Source: Pseudomonas gingeri (GTDB lineage Bacteria > Pseudomonadota > Gammaproteobacteria > Pseudomonadales > Pseudomonadaceae). From it: 64,000 nt of DNA. Below the pieces are notes generated by a model that made no database searches, was not told the DNA's origin, and saw only the letters and a program-made list of their open reading frames with translations. Where the stretch lies: the NCBI RefSeq assembly GCF_013386165.1, contig NZ_JACAOS010000021.1, positions 402,833 to 466,832 of the forward strand, in the 5' to 3' direction. The translations under genes were made by a program, and so were the position numbers. Of this stretch, positions 18,455 to 26,781 are shown one piece after another (the first letter of the stretch is position 1; each line of letters starts with the position of its first letter).

Positions 18455-18625
18455 TTTTTGCCTCTCCTACATTGCATTTCCGCTTCGATTGAGCCGGTTC
18501 GCAGAGGGTAATCCGATTCCATGCAGACGCAACGTTTTGCTCAGTTATAAACCCTCGGTAATGAGGGCCTGTTCGTAGGCTTTGCCGCGATGGCTCATCA
18601 TGGCCGTGGGCGTTTGTCACAGACA

Positions 18626-18652
18626 TAAAAAAAGCCAGACAACGTCGGGCTT
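18626..18652 (-). terminator. Rho-independent terminator on the minus strand
   Basis: On the minus strand AAGCC-C-GAC, a three-base loop and GTC-T-GGCTT form a stem that is followed directly by a run of seven T. It sits about 30 bases after the stop codon of the fragment at 18684-18809, which supports that fragment being the tail of a former gene. Confidence 0.65.
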
Positions 18653-18683
18653 GAGTGAGGTGTTACCGTAGGGTGAGCCCAGG

Positions 18684-18809
18684 TCAGGAATCAACCCGCT
18701 CATCCTTGAGTGACAGGAGCTGATACGATATCGCTGGGTCCGTTTCCACCAGATTGAGTGTCAGCTCCAGGGAGGACTGCTTCGTGCGACGCCCGGTGTA
18801 TAACCGCTG
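18684..18809 (-). pseudogene. C-terminal fragment of an unrecognised gene
   Basis: An open minus-strand stretch of 41 codons ends with LLSLKDERVDS and a stop, followed by a good terminator. It has no start codon in a sensible place and an upstream in-frame TAG at 18812. The residue pattern (RRTKQSSLELTLNLVETDPA) looks coding rather than random. I read it as the tail of a deleted gene; family unknown. Confidence 0.3.
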
Positions 18810-19217
18810 CTAGAGCCCGAAATGAAGCTGCCGATCATCCGGTTGCCGGTGATGGGCTTTGCTCACGGCCTGCAACAGATCCAACAGCCAACTCTCGTAG
18901 GTTGAGCCGCACTCCTCTACGCTGGCCTAGGCATCGGAGGAAAGAACGTGGTAATGGTCGTGCTAGGAAATTTTTGGGCTGCACAGATTATCGTGGTGAG
19001 GAACCTGGATCCTGTACACATAAGGAAACAAATATCGCCCCTCCCAACGGTTGCAAGGCGCGGGCTCTGGCTCAGTAATGATGCTGAGTCTGTGCTGTAA
19101 ACAAGGGAGTGTACCCAACGATTTGCGCGATTAGCTCAAGTCAGCTTCCAAGATATTGACGGCGCCGCTTTACGTTCATGACACGTTATAAAGCCGCGCG
19201 AAGCAAGGAGCTAAAAT

Positions 19218-20987
19218 ATGACCGTACCTACACGTGCTGACATAGTGGCAGAGGCAGAGCGCGGCACATTGTTGGATGCTATTTTCAGAAACTTTTGGGG
19301 GTGTAGCTATCAGGACTATGATGCACTGACCGATGTCTTAGCGGATGCACATAACGATGGAGAAGTGGAGCTACTGAACGTATTGGAACCGTGCGCTCTC
19401 GACTTATTCCATGGACACGTGCGTGAGCATGGACGACAAATTTATGGAAGGCTTCTAGGAAAACTCAATACACCTGCCGCCTCAATTCTATTCGCATTCG
19501 ATGCTCTGTACGAAGCAGATAATGTTGGTTCTGTGGTCGCGACAGATGCGCTGGGCGTATGGTGCTCAGTTTCACCGGAGCGCCCACTGGAGCTGCTTAA
19601 ACTCATTGATGATGAATTCCCAAGCGCTGCGAAATATCATAGTCTTGCCATAGCCATTCGGTGCGGGCTCAGGGTAGATTCAGCCTACTTTTCTGATCGC
19701 GCGTATGAGTTCTTGGTCTCTGGCAGCGAGTTGCAGCGGATCGATGTCATCCGTGCATTGATAAGTGTCTCGTTCGTTGAAAACGATGAATGGATCAGGG
19801 TGCTAGGTGTTTTCCAGTCTTCTCTGACGCGCGAAACATCGGAAGAGGTTCGCAGCGCGCTTTTAAAAACGGCACTCTCGTGGTTTCAGTCAGCTCCTGT
19901 CGTACATGCTGAAACGATACACGATTTGGTGACTCAGGCGACGGCGCCCACTTCATCCAAAGTGGCGCGTGAAGTTGCGTATGCACTGGCTTTCAACTTC
20001 AAGGGCTTCGACATCACGGTAAGGGAGTCCTTGCTGAGTGTTCTCTACAGTATTAACCCAGACGTTGATACACTGAATTTGATTGACCTGGCGCTCACCC
20101 ACTTCATTGAGGAGGGGAGCGCAGAACACGCCCGAAATTATATAGAGACATTGGTGCTTCGAGACGGAAAAAAATTCTCCTTCAGTCATTTTGACTCTGT
20201 CATCCAGGGGCTTCGTGATGACAAACCCAAACAGTTGGATGAATGGGTCGTTTCTTGGCTAATGTCGGGGGAGTATGCGCTCTGTCGAGAGCTCAATGAC
20301 GGACTCTTCGATGGGGAAGATGAACACCGGTTTCAGATCGATTTCACGCAATTTCGGCTCGCCGAACTCGATTACGGTTTTGTTGCACGCAAGGCTATCG
20401 CAGCTTTTTTCTCGAAACCTATGAACATTGCAACGCTGATGGTCTCATTAGGGCGTTCTGCGTCGTTTGCGCAGATTAACGAGTTACGAGGGCTTTTGTT
20501 TGACCCTGTGCTCATCAATTATCCGAGCTTGGCCGAGAAATACCTCAGATCAGTGGCGGACGATAAGGAAGACAAGGCAAGCCCAATGGTTCGGCATGCT
20601 CTTGCTCGGTTGGATGATTACTTGAGCGGGATAGAAAAAATTGGCTTCGTTCCTGAGTTCCAACCATCCGAAAGGGAGCGCCAGATCGAGTGGCAACTTC
20701 GCTCTGATAGTATGGCCGATGCCATGCGTAAGGGGACTAAACATTCATTTCTAGCAGATTTCGTTTCTCATCGGGTATTGCTCTATGGGAATGGCATGGT
20801 GAGTTGGGTCAAAGATTTATCTGCGTCAGTTCAACAAGGTGGGCGGCCGTCGCTTCCACTTCGGCGGATAGAGGTTGAGCTAAAGACCTATAGCCGCCAA
20901 TTTGAGTTGCCACGAGAAGAAATTTTGGATCCAGCAGGCCTTCGCAGCACGCTGCTGAATTTCAAACTTGAGAGGCGCTCTCAATGA
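19218..20987 (+). CDS. unknown helical-repeat protein, first gene of a two-gene operon
   Basis: The 589-residue protein begins after AAGGAG. It is predicted almost entirely helical, with repeated helix pairs over residues about 60-470 (for example SSKVAREVAYALAFNFKG and PDVDTLNLIDLALTHFIEEG) that look like HEAT or TPR-type solenoid units. No enzymatic motif was found. Its stop codon overlaps the start of the next gene (ATGA at 20984-20987), so the two products are translationally coupled and probably act together. It has no family name I can give. The partner has a nuclease-like N-terminus and the setting is an accessory island, so a defence role is a reasonable inference. Confidence 0.75.
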   Translation: MTVPTRADIVAEAERGTLLDAIFRNFWGCSYQDYDALTDVLADAHNDGEVELLNVLEPCALDLFHGHVREHGRQIYGRLLGKLNTPAASILFAFDALYEADNVGSVVATDALGVWCSVSPERPLELLKLIDDEFPSAAKYHSLAIAIRCGLRVDSAYFSDRAYEFLVSGSELQRIDVIRALISVSFVENDEWIRVLGVFQSSLTRETSEEVRSALLKTALSWFQSAPVVHAETIHDLVTQATAPTSSKVAREVAYALAFNFKGFDITVRESLLSVLYSINPDVDTLNLIDLALTHFIEEGSAEHARNYIETLVLRDGKKFSFSHFDSVIQGLRDDKPKQLDEWVVSWLMSGEYALCRELNDGLFDGEDEHRFQIDFTQFRLAELDYGFVARKAIAAFFSKPMNIATLMVSLGRSASFAQINELRGLLFDPVLINYPSLAEKYLRSVADDKEDKASPMVRHALARLDDYLSGIEKIGFVPEFQPSERERQIEWQLRSDSMADAMRKGTKHSFLADFVSHRVLLYGNGMVSWVKDLSASVQQGGRPSLPLRRIEVELKTYSRQFELPREEILDPAGLRSTLLNFKLERRSQ

Positions 20988-22708
20988 AACTCGTTTTTCG
21001 ACAATATCTCGCCTCGCTACGTGAGCGTCGCGAGTTGGATGTTGTCTTGCCTGACTTATTAAGTGAGCTAGGCTACAATGTTATTTCGCGTCCGTCTGTG
21101 GGAACCCGTCAGTATGGTGTAGATGTAGCTGCATTAGGGGCGGATGAAGGCGAGGAGAAAATATTCCTTTTTTCCATTAAGCAGGGCGATCTGACACGAG
21201 CCGATTGGGATGGGACGTTGCAGGCACTTCGAAGCTCGATTAATGAAATTCTCGACTTCTACATCCCTGTGCAAATCCCAAAACAGCATGAGCATCTGAA
21301 AATTGTAATTTGTTTATGTTTTGGCGGCGATGTCCAAGAGGCCGTGCGCGGTAATTTGAACCAATTCATCAAAGCGCATTCGAGTGACAGGATTTCCTTC
21401 CAAGAGTGGAACGGCGACTACCTAGCTGGGCTTCTGAGCGAAGGAATTCTTCGACAGCAGTTGGTTAATGAAAACCTTCGCAATAGTTTCCAGAAATCTG
21501 TCGCGATGTTGGATGAGCCTGAAATCGCTTTTAAGCATTTCTCTCAGTTGGTCATGGGGCTGATGTCTGCTAAAAACGAAACGCCACAGGAGCGGCTCAC
21601 AAGCGTTAGACAAATCTACATCTGTCTCTGGGTGATTTTCGTTTGGGCGCGGGATTCAGGTAATCTGGAGGCGCCCTATAGAGCTAGTGAGCTGGCAATC
21701 CTACAAGGGTGGCAGCTTATTAACGGTGATATTGGACATGATAGGAAATTTTCAGAGGACATAGGAATAACTTTCTCTGAACTGGTTGATCTACATTTTC
21801 AAATTTGGGACGAATTTCTTGGTAACAAGGTGCTACCCTTTGTTCAATTCAGGCACGCTGTTTCTTCTGCCGTAAATTCCGGATGTGCTGTCGATGTTAA
21901 CCTTAAATTATTTGAGACGCTTGGAAGATTGTCTCTTCGTGGTTTATGGCTCCTTTGGGGGCAAAATTCGGCTGATATTCCTTGTGTATGCAGTGATGGA
22001 GATTTAACCAGGGCGAGTGCTCTTGCGGCGCAAATTTGTAAACTCATCGAAAATAACCGTTGCTTACTTTCCCCGATAGCTGATGAGCAATCCATTGATA
22101 TTTGTATTTCGCTCATATTTTTGTCCATGATTAAGGAGTGGCAACCGCTAGCCCAAAGTTACTGCGATGCTCTAATAAATAATTTCCTGTTCACCTATAA
22201 TACGCATGGCCAGTACCCTACGATCCAAGGGAGTTATCGAGAGTTGATCGATCATCCTCGTGAGCAGAATGATGAGCACCGTGAAAGCCAGACTAAAGGT
22301 AGCACCCTCATACCTATTTTGGTTATCTGGGCATCGTCGCTCGGGGAAACAGAATACACTCAGGTCCTTTCCGAACTCGTCAACGAGCGACTTACGCATT
22401 GTAATCTGCAACTGTGGATACCAGGCGCTGATAGCGAAGGTAGGGTATACAGCGGTAATCTTGGTCACGGTATGGCGCTCACAGACATCCCTATAACCGC
22501 AGACGGTAACGCTGCCATTGAAATGATCGCTACTGAGTGCGCTCGCGATGAGCACTTCAACGCGCTATCTGCTATCAAGCTCAGTCACTGGCCTATTCTT
22601 GTCATGGCGTGTAGGCATTACCGACTACCTCCTCCTCCCAACCTCTGGCTACCGTTGCTCAAGCAAGTAAGAGCCCTGCCCGAAGGGGCCGCAGTCTCTA
22701 CTGGCTAG
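20984..22708 (+). CDS. protein with restriction-endonuclease-like N-terminal fold, second gene of the operon
   Basis: This 574-residue protein has an N-terminal region resembling the PD-(D/E)XK fold: LPDLLSELGYNV helix, then TRQYGVDVAALG (candidate Asp near residue 47), then KIFLFSIKQGDLTRADWDGT (candidate Lys near residue 66). In the second motif Ser stands where Glu or Gln is expected, so activity is uncertain. The remaining 400 residues are helical and unassigned. It overlaps the preceding helical-repeat gene by four bases. A nuclease-fold protein coupled to a solenoid protein is a layout seen in several antiphage systems, but I do not recognise this pair. Confidence 0.7.
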   Translation: MKLVFRQYLASLRERRELDVVLPDLLSELGYNVISRPSVGTRQYGVDVAALGADEGEEKIFLFSIKQGDLTRADWDGTLQALRSSINEILDFYIPVQIPKQHEHLKIVICLCFGGDVQEAVRGNLNQFIKAHSSDRISFQEWNGDYLAGLLSEGILRQQLVNENLRNSFQKSVAMLDEPEIAFKHFSQLVMGLMSAKNETPQERLTSVRQIYICLWVIFVWARDSGNLEAPYRASELAILQGWQLINGDIGHDRKFSEDIGITFSELVDLHFQIWDEFLGNKVLPFVQFRHAVSSAVNSGCAVDVNLKLFETLGRLSLRGLWLLWGQNSADIPCVCSDGDLTRASALAAQICKLIENNRCLLSPIADEQSIDICISLIFLSMIKEWQPLAQSYCDALINNFLFTYNTHGQYPTIQGSYRELIDHPREQNDEHRESQTKGSTLIPILVIWASSLGETEYTQVLSELVNERLTHCNLQLWIPGADSEGRVYSGNLGHGMALTDIPITADGNAAIEMIATECARDEHFNALSAIKLSHWPILVMACRHYRLPPPPNLWLPLLKQVRALPEGAAVSTG

Positions 22709-22727
22709 AGTCCACTGAACGAAAATA

Positions 22728-22759
22728 CCGCCTACTCGCCTGAAAAGGCGGGTAGACGG
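22728..22759 (-). terminator. hairpin downstream of the leader-controlled gene, copy A
   Basis: CCGCCTACTCGCC and GGCGGGTAGACGG pair around a TGAAAA loop. The hairpin lies just after the stop of the minus-strand gene at 22770. A homologous hairpin follows the paralogous gene (55645-55676), so it belongs to the duplicated module. It may also stop transcription arriving from the plus-strand operon. Confidence 0.55.
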
Positions 22760-22769
22760 TCAGTGGGCC

Positions 22770-23420
22770 TCAGCCAAGCTGGGGCAGGGTGGGTTCAACG
22801 GGCAGTAGCAGGGAGGTGAATCTCCTGTCTGCCGAGGTGACAATCCAGAGCTTTTTCACGGCTCCAACATCCACTTCGTATTCCGAGAACAAGCTGGCGC
22901 CGGTCAGCACCGCCCGTTCGTTTTTTGCCCTGTCCGATCCAGATAACTCTCCCCAATCACCGCAGAGGTGACGGTCCAGATACGGGGCTATGTCCAACAA
23001 TCCTTGTTGTATGAGTGCCTCTACACCCTGGGTCATCACGAGCTCGCCGAGAGCAAAGAGCTCTCCAGGAATCCGCTTTTCAAGCGCTTCGGCCTCCTGC
23101 TTGAGCATGAGGTTCAGCACATTCTGTTCGTCGTCCGAACGGTCTACGACCAAGCTTAGTTTCAACCAGGTTTTTGCCAATCGCTCACCCGAGGAGGGAA
23201 AGCATTCATGGCTGAAATCAAAGAACAATGGCTCATCATCCCAACGCTCCTGAATGATGGCATTGCGAACGGCCTGAAGCACTGCAGTCAGGCGATAGCC
23301 CTGTTCGGCGATGTTCAGTGGCTGCGCTATGTAAACACTCTCATGCCATGCCCTCGGCGTGAAAACGACAGGCAGGTTGAGCAATGCTTCCTGTTGCGGT
23401 GTGAGTGCATCTAGTTTCAT
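22770..23420 (-). CDS. ICE/plasmid-associated protein of unknown function, copy A
   Basis: The product is 216 residues from the ATG at 23420, chosen because the paralog at 55715-56347 starts at the same place (MKLDALTPQQ versus MQLNAFTPQQ) and both have GGAGAG a fixed distance upstream. The N-terminal half is unassigned. The C-terminal half carries the pattern YLDRHLCGDWGEL and ends in SADRRFTSLLLPVEP, a domain common on plasmids and ICEs of proteobacteria. Function unknown. Its ribosome-binding site is buried in a conserved hairpin (see 23423-23488). It lies downstream of coiled-coil gene 23588-24169, the same order as in block 2. Confidence 0.75.
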   Translation of the reverse strand: MKLDALTPQQEALLNLPVVFTPRAWHESVYIAQPLNIAEQGYRLTAVLQAVRNAIIQERWDDEPLFFDFSHECFPSSGERLAKTWLKLSLVVDRSDDEQNVLNLMLKQEAEALEKRIPGELFALGELVMTQGVEALIQQGLLDIAPYLDRHLCGDWGELSGSDRAKNERAVLTGASLFSEYEVDVGAVKKLWIVTSADRRFTSLLLPVEPTLPQLG

Positions 23421-23422
23421 AG

Positions 23423-23488
23423 GTCTCTCCAGGGAAAGCCCAAAACGGAGAGACACTGCGCCCGGACGGGGAGTGTTCCCCGCATGGG
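23423..23488 (-). promoter_or_regulatory. structured mRNA leader with hidden Shine-Dalgarno, copy A
   Basis: In the 5' leader of the gene at 22770-23420, GTCTCTCC pairs with GGAGAGAC (23447-23454 with 23423-23430 on the plus strand), placing the GGAGAG ribosome-binding site two bases before ATG inside a stem. A second hairpin lies further 5' (CCC..CGGGG with CCCCG..GGG, 23461-23488). Both hairpins are conserved, with changes, in copy B (56351-56416). This suggests translational control, by a protein, an RNA or temperature. Confidence 0.65.
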
Positions 23489-23587
23489 CAGAAATGGTGG
23501 TGTATCAGAGCGACGCAGGCAACGCCCACATCTTGAAGCGTTTAAACCACAGGCCGAAACCTGCCGGTAGAGTGGTGAAACGATGAA

Positions 23588-24169
23588 TCAGAACGTCCAT
23601 TCTTTAACAACATAATCGAAGGCGAATTTTCCTAATGGAATGACTATGAAAGCGAAAATTATGCCGAATTTCCAGCATGTGACAGTCATTTTCTTATCAA
23701 CGTCAGCGGTTAAGTCCGAAATGGATTTTTTCAGCTCGTTACCTTGCTTTTCAATTGCAAGCCGAAGTTCGCCTCCTTGTTTTTCCATAGCAAGTCGAAA
23801 TTCGCTGCTTTGTTTTTCCATCGCAAGAGAGAAGCTGTTGCCCTGTCTTTCCATTGCAAGCCGAAACTCATTGCCCTGTTCCTTCATCTCCGCGCGAAGC
23901 TCGGTCCCCTGGGTAACAATCGCTTGGCTGAGCGTATTTATCTGCACGGTATGTGTTTTGACCGTGTCGCTAATTTCCTTGATCGAGCCACGCAACTCTC
24001 GACCTAGATCTATGGTTTTTTGAACCAGCTGTTTCTCCACCCGTATCAGATCGGATTTTGACGCTACTGTTTTCATTTCGGTCTCCCAAGCCTCTACAAC
24101 GGCTCTGGCTTTATCCGGTGGTACGCTGATGACTGACAGCGCGTTATACAGAGTCATAGATCTGCTCAT
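23588..24169 (-). CDS. coiled-coil protein with C-terminal membrane anchor
   Basis: This 193-residue protein starts at an ATG preceded by CAGGAGACACC. Residues 1-40 (MTLYNALSVISVPPDKARAV after four residues) are shared with the coiled-coil genes at 56533 and 57601. The middle is a long coiled coil with an imperfect 11-residue repeat (EFRLAMEKQGG, EFRLAMERQGN, ELRLAIEKQGN), and the end has one membrane helix (KFGIIFAFIVIPLGKFAFDY). The layout resembles DUF1640/CCDC90-type proteins: a helical shaft anchored in the inner membrane. Function on the element is unknown. A structured leader repeated in four places precedes it. Confidence 0.75.
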   Translation of the reverse strand: MSRSMTLYNALSVISVPPDKARAVVEAWETEMKTVASKSDLIRVEKQLVQKTIDLGRELRGSIKEISDTVKTHTVQINTLSQAIVTQGTELRAEMKEQGNEFRLAMERQGNSFSLAMEKQSSEFRLAMEKQGGELRLAIEKQGNELKKSISDLTADVDKKMTVTCWKFGIIFAFIVIPLGKFAFDYVVKEWTF

Positions 24170-24206
24170 GGTGTCTCCTGCTCAATGAATACGTGACGAG
24201 GAGGCA

Positions 24207-24298
24207 CCACCTGACGGTAGGACTCCGTCACGGTGGGGTGGGGCATTCGATCGGCGAACATGTCGGCGACTGTTCGCGCTTCCGAATGCTGGGCGAAC
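24207..24298 (-). promoter_or_regulatory. conserved structured leader of the coiled-coil gene, copy C
   Basis: On the mRNA strand a hairpin with CCACC-TGACGG paired to CCGTCA-GGTGG (24207-24236) lies just upstream of the ribosome-binding site. Further 5', CATTCG/CGAATG and GTTCGC/GCGAAC can pair in an interleaved, mutually overlapping way. The same elements recur before the genes at 56533 and 57601, with stem changes that keep pairing. A further, decayed relative lies in 25097-25649. Besides this, the 600-base gap 24170-24769 shows no gene. Confidence 0.6.
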
Positions 24299-24769
24299 TA
24301 AGGATGATCAATGTGCTATTTGCACACCGTGGCCTCGAAGATCACGACCACTTGGGAAGGTGCTGCCAACGACAGCGAACCAGACCAAATCATCGATCCA
24401 AACTCACTGGTCGAGATAGCCAGCCGCTTCCTGTGTAAATGTAGGAAATGGCCTAGCTAGTTGCGCGCAGATATACGCGGGCTTCGCAAGGCCGCGCGGG
24501 GAGCGGCGAGGGCTGTTTTTTGTACAGGAGGAAATATTTTTGTATCGCACGCTCTGTCACTGGATCTGCCTCATGGATACGCCGCTTAAGCCGGAGCACT
24601 TCGCAGGGAAGGGCGCCGATGTCTATACCGACGCCCTGACATAACCTCAACTGTTCGCTGCTGCATTGCGTGGAAATGCCGATTTAGGGTGCCTTATCGA
24701 CACGGCTCATTTGTAGCGTCGCAACCTCAATGTCGGTTGATACTGGCGTCAGTACCGACGGCCAAAGTT

Positions 24770-25096
24770 TTACTTTGGGACGAAAATAGTTATCAGTAGG
24801 ACCAGCCCCGAGCTTATGCCAAAAAACCAATGCCAGATATTTTCGGACCTTTGTTTCCTGACCCTGTCGTGTTCTGCAATAATTTTAAGTGCGGTTTTAT
24901 TAGCAATTTCATTGCTGAGGTTGTCTCGCTGATCGTTGAGGGTTCTGCTGAGTGTGGCGATTTTTTCGCCTTGTTGTCTAATAGACGTGTGCAGCTCTCT
25001 GATCGAGGCACATAACTTATCGCCTTGATTTGAAATTTCTCGACTCAACAGACTTTCAGTCGAACTCAGATCATATTTCGATGCTGGATCTCGCAC
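24770..25096 (-). CDS. small coiled-coil membrane protein
   Basis: The 108-residue product has a coiled-coil region (residues about 10-75, including ELHTSIRQQGEKIATLSRTL) and one C-terminal membrane helix (WHWFFGISSGLVLLITIFV). It resembles a shortened version of the neighbour at 23588-24169 but lacks the conserved PPDKA N-terminus, so it may be a degenerate relative. A decayed copy of the shared upstream leader lies beyond its start. The ribosome-binding site is weak. Function unknown. Confidence 0.55.
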   Translation of the reverse strand: MRDPASKYDLSSTESLLSREISNQGDKLCASIRELHTSIRQQGEKIATLSRTLNDQRDNLSNEIANKTALKIIAEHDRVRKQRSENIWHWFFGISSGLVLLITIFVPK

Positions 25097-25649
25097 TACG
25101 GTCTCCTATGCCGCTGACAGCGGCCATGGTCTTTTTGGGGTGTCTATTGACGACTGCTCACACGGGTAAAGGCTGGGTGAGCCTCAACCGATCAATGAGC
25201 CGTTAGTGCAGGTTGGCTATGAAGAAAAACCACCTGGGAAGAAGCTGTTGCTAGCCGTCATCCAGATCTAATAGTCGGGCCAAACCCGTTGACTGAGATA
25301 GCCAGCCCTTTCTCGGCTGATTGTAAGGAGATGCTTCGTTCTTCGTGTGCAGACGATGTGTTATCGGCTGGAGGGCTGAGCGAATTTTAACGAATTTCTC
25401 GCGAAAACAAGCGACTCACAACGGGCGCATGCTTTTCTCCCATGGTGCGGCGTTTTTTCTGACAGCCGATTCTTAGCGGAGGCACTACATAATTAGGGCA
25501 CCACAAAATTGAGCGGTTGTGGTGAGGCATTATTCGATGAATGACCGATACGGCTTCGCAAGGTCGTAGAGGAAAATTGAAGCAGTCCGTTCAGACATCA
25601 CTGTCTATCAGCCATTAGAGGCGATAGCGATCACAGGGAGAACATACAA
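25097..25649. other. intergenic region with a decayed copy of the coiled-coil leader
   Basis: Around 25228-25315 the sequence (CACCTGGGAAGAAGCTGTTG, later GAGATAGCCAGCCCTT) aligns with 24348-24430, part of the region upstream of the neighbouring coiled-coil gene. The rest holds no convincing gene. GGGAGAAC just before 25650 is the ribosome-binding site of the next gene. Confidence 0.5.
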
Positions 25650-25949
25650 ATGGATTTGAGTCCTGATGTCACGAGCAATGGCACCTACACGGTCCAGCTC
25701 AACCTGAGCAATGAGCAATTGCTATCACTGTCTCTCGGCCTTGGAGGCGAGAGCGATCAAGGGGAGGGCAAACACTTGGATTTCGATCCTGATGCCACGG
25801 GGTATGACACCTACACGATCCAGCTCAAACTCGATCCCGAGCAATTGAGGATGCGTGGTTTTCTGTATGAGCTGGTGAGTCGCCTTGAGGGCTGGGCCGG
25901 TGTCGAGGTACTGAAAGTCCAGCTTCGAGGACAGTGTGAAAGGACATAG
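25650..25949 (+). CDS. small protein with an internal duplication
   Basis: The 99-residue product contains two similar halves: DLSPDVTSNGTYTVQLNL..EQLLSL and DFDPDATGYDTYTIQLKL..EQLRM, each predicted as a beta hairpin followed by a helix. GGGAG lies eleven bases before the ATG. It precedes DUF2857 on the same strand by about 80 bases. No family is recognised; small proteins of this sort are frequent in ICE regulatory regions. Tandem duplication within one short gene is the notable feature. Confidence 0.65.
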   Translation: MDLSPDVTSNGTYTVQLNLSNEQLLSLSLGLGGESDQGEGKHLDFDPDATGYDTYTIQLKLDPEQLRMRGFLYELVSRLEGWAGVEVLKVQLRGQCERT

Positions 25950-26028
25950 GGCTCGCTGGATGGCTGAGCTTTGAAGACGGTCGGCTTGTCAGTCAGACCG
26001 TAACAACCATGGAGTGGTGGAGGTACAT

Positions 26029-26580
26029 GTGCATTCTTTGAATCTGGCTGTCGCCTTTCAGATTATGAGTAACATCAAAAATGGCCAATTGCGCAGCTGC
26101 CTGGCGATGGGGTTTAAGCAGAAGGATCTGAAAAGCTTGATTGACCCCCATAAAATAGGGGCCCTGGCGAACTCATCGGTTCCCTGGTTCAGGGTCGTCG
26201 TGGATGGAGCCGTCGTCGATCGGTTGCTGGCGCGTGCCAACAATATGGATGACGAAAACGCGATCTACCGCGCGCTCTGCCTGGGAGCGAGTGCGCGTAT
26301 GATCGGTGAGCTCTTTGGCTTGACGCACAAGGAAGTTGCCGCCCGACGGAAATTTCTGGGGATTCCTCTTCGTAAGGGGCGCTGGCGCTTCGTCGAAGCT
26401 GAGGAAGAGACCCGCCTTTGGCAGCACTGGGCCCGACTGACGAAAGAGCAGGGGACGGACGTGCGGGACCTGCGATCCGTGTTGGAAGTTGCCATGTCGA
26501 TGGCCGAATGCGAGCTCTCATTGAGCCTGTGCATGATCTGGTGCGAGGTCCGGCGCTGGATGGCTGAGGAATTGGTGTGA
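26029..26580 (+). CDS. DUF2857-type ICE protein
   Basis: The protein is 183 residues from the GTG at 26029, favoured over the GTG at 26014 because GGTGGAGG lies five bases before it. The sequence (LRSCLAMGFKQKDLKSL, then AIYRALCLGASARMIGELFG, then ARRKFLGIPLRKGRW) matches my memory of the DUF2857 family, which sits near the partition and replication genes of proteobacterial ICEs. A helix-turn-helix-like segment around residues 90-115 suggests DNA binding. Usual ICE neighbours (ParA, DnaB, ParB-like, STY4528) are absent here, consistent with a rearranged element. Confidence 0.75.
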   Translation: MHSLNLAVAFQIMSNIKNGQLRSCLAMGFKQKDLKSLIDPHKIGALANSSVPWFRVVVDGAVVDRLLARANNMDDENAIYRALCLGASARMIGELFGLTHKEVAARRKFLGIPLRKGRWRFVEAEEETRLWQHWARLTKEQGTDVRDLRSVLEVAMSMAECELSLSLCMIWCEVRRWMAEELV

Positions 26581-26781
26581 GGGCTTGCTGATTCGGTCAC
26601 CGCTGTATGAGGCGGTTACCGTTCGGGTCAGGGGAGCATGGCTCCCTTCACCCGATCCTGCGCGAGAGCGGCCGCAGGCACGCCTCAGTCAGACCTGACT
26701 GATTCAGCCCCGTGGTTGATGAAGTAACGACAGGCGGGCTATCGGCGGCTGATAACGATAGGGATGGTTGGAGTGATGGAC

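Larger units (their letters stand above)
18455..19217. other. gene-poor interval with decayed coding traces
   Basis: This 760-base gap holds a minus-strand terminator (18626-18652), a short coding-like remnant (18684-18809) and some plus-strand frames that do not assemble into a gene. The last 15 bases contain AAGGAG before the start at 19218. No repeat or RNA gene was recognised. Confidence 0.5.

Noticed and set aside
23640..24023. repetitive 127-codon plus-strand frame
   Set aside because: Its repeats mirror the coiled-coil repeats of the real gene on the minus strand.
24453..24650. 65-codon minus-strand frame between the two coiled-coil genes
   Set aside because: No ribosome-binding site or family; the interval is better explained as the non-coding upstream region of the coiled-coil genes.
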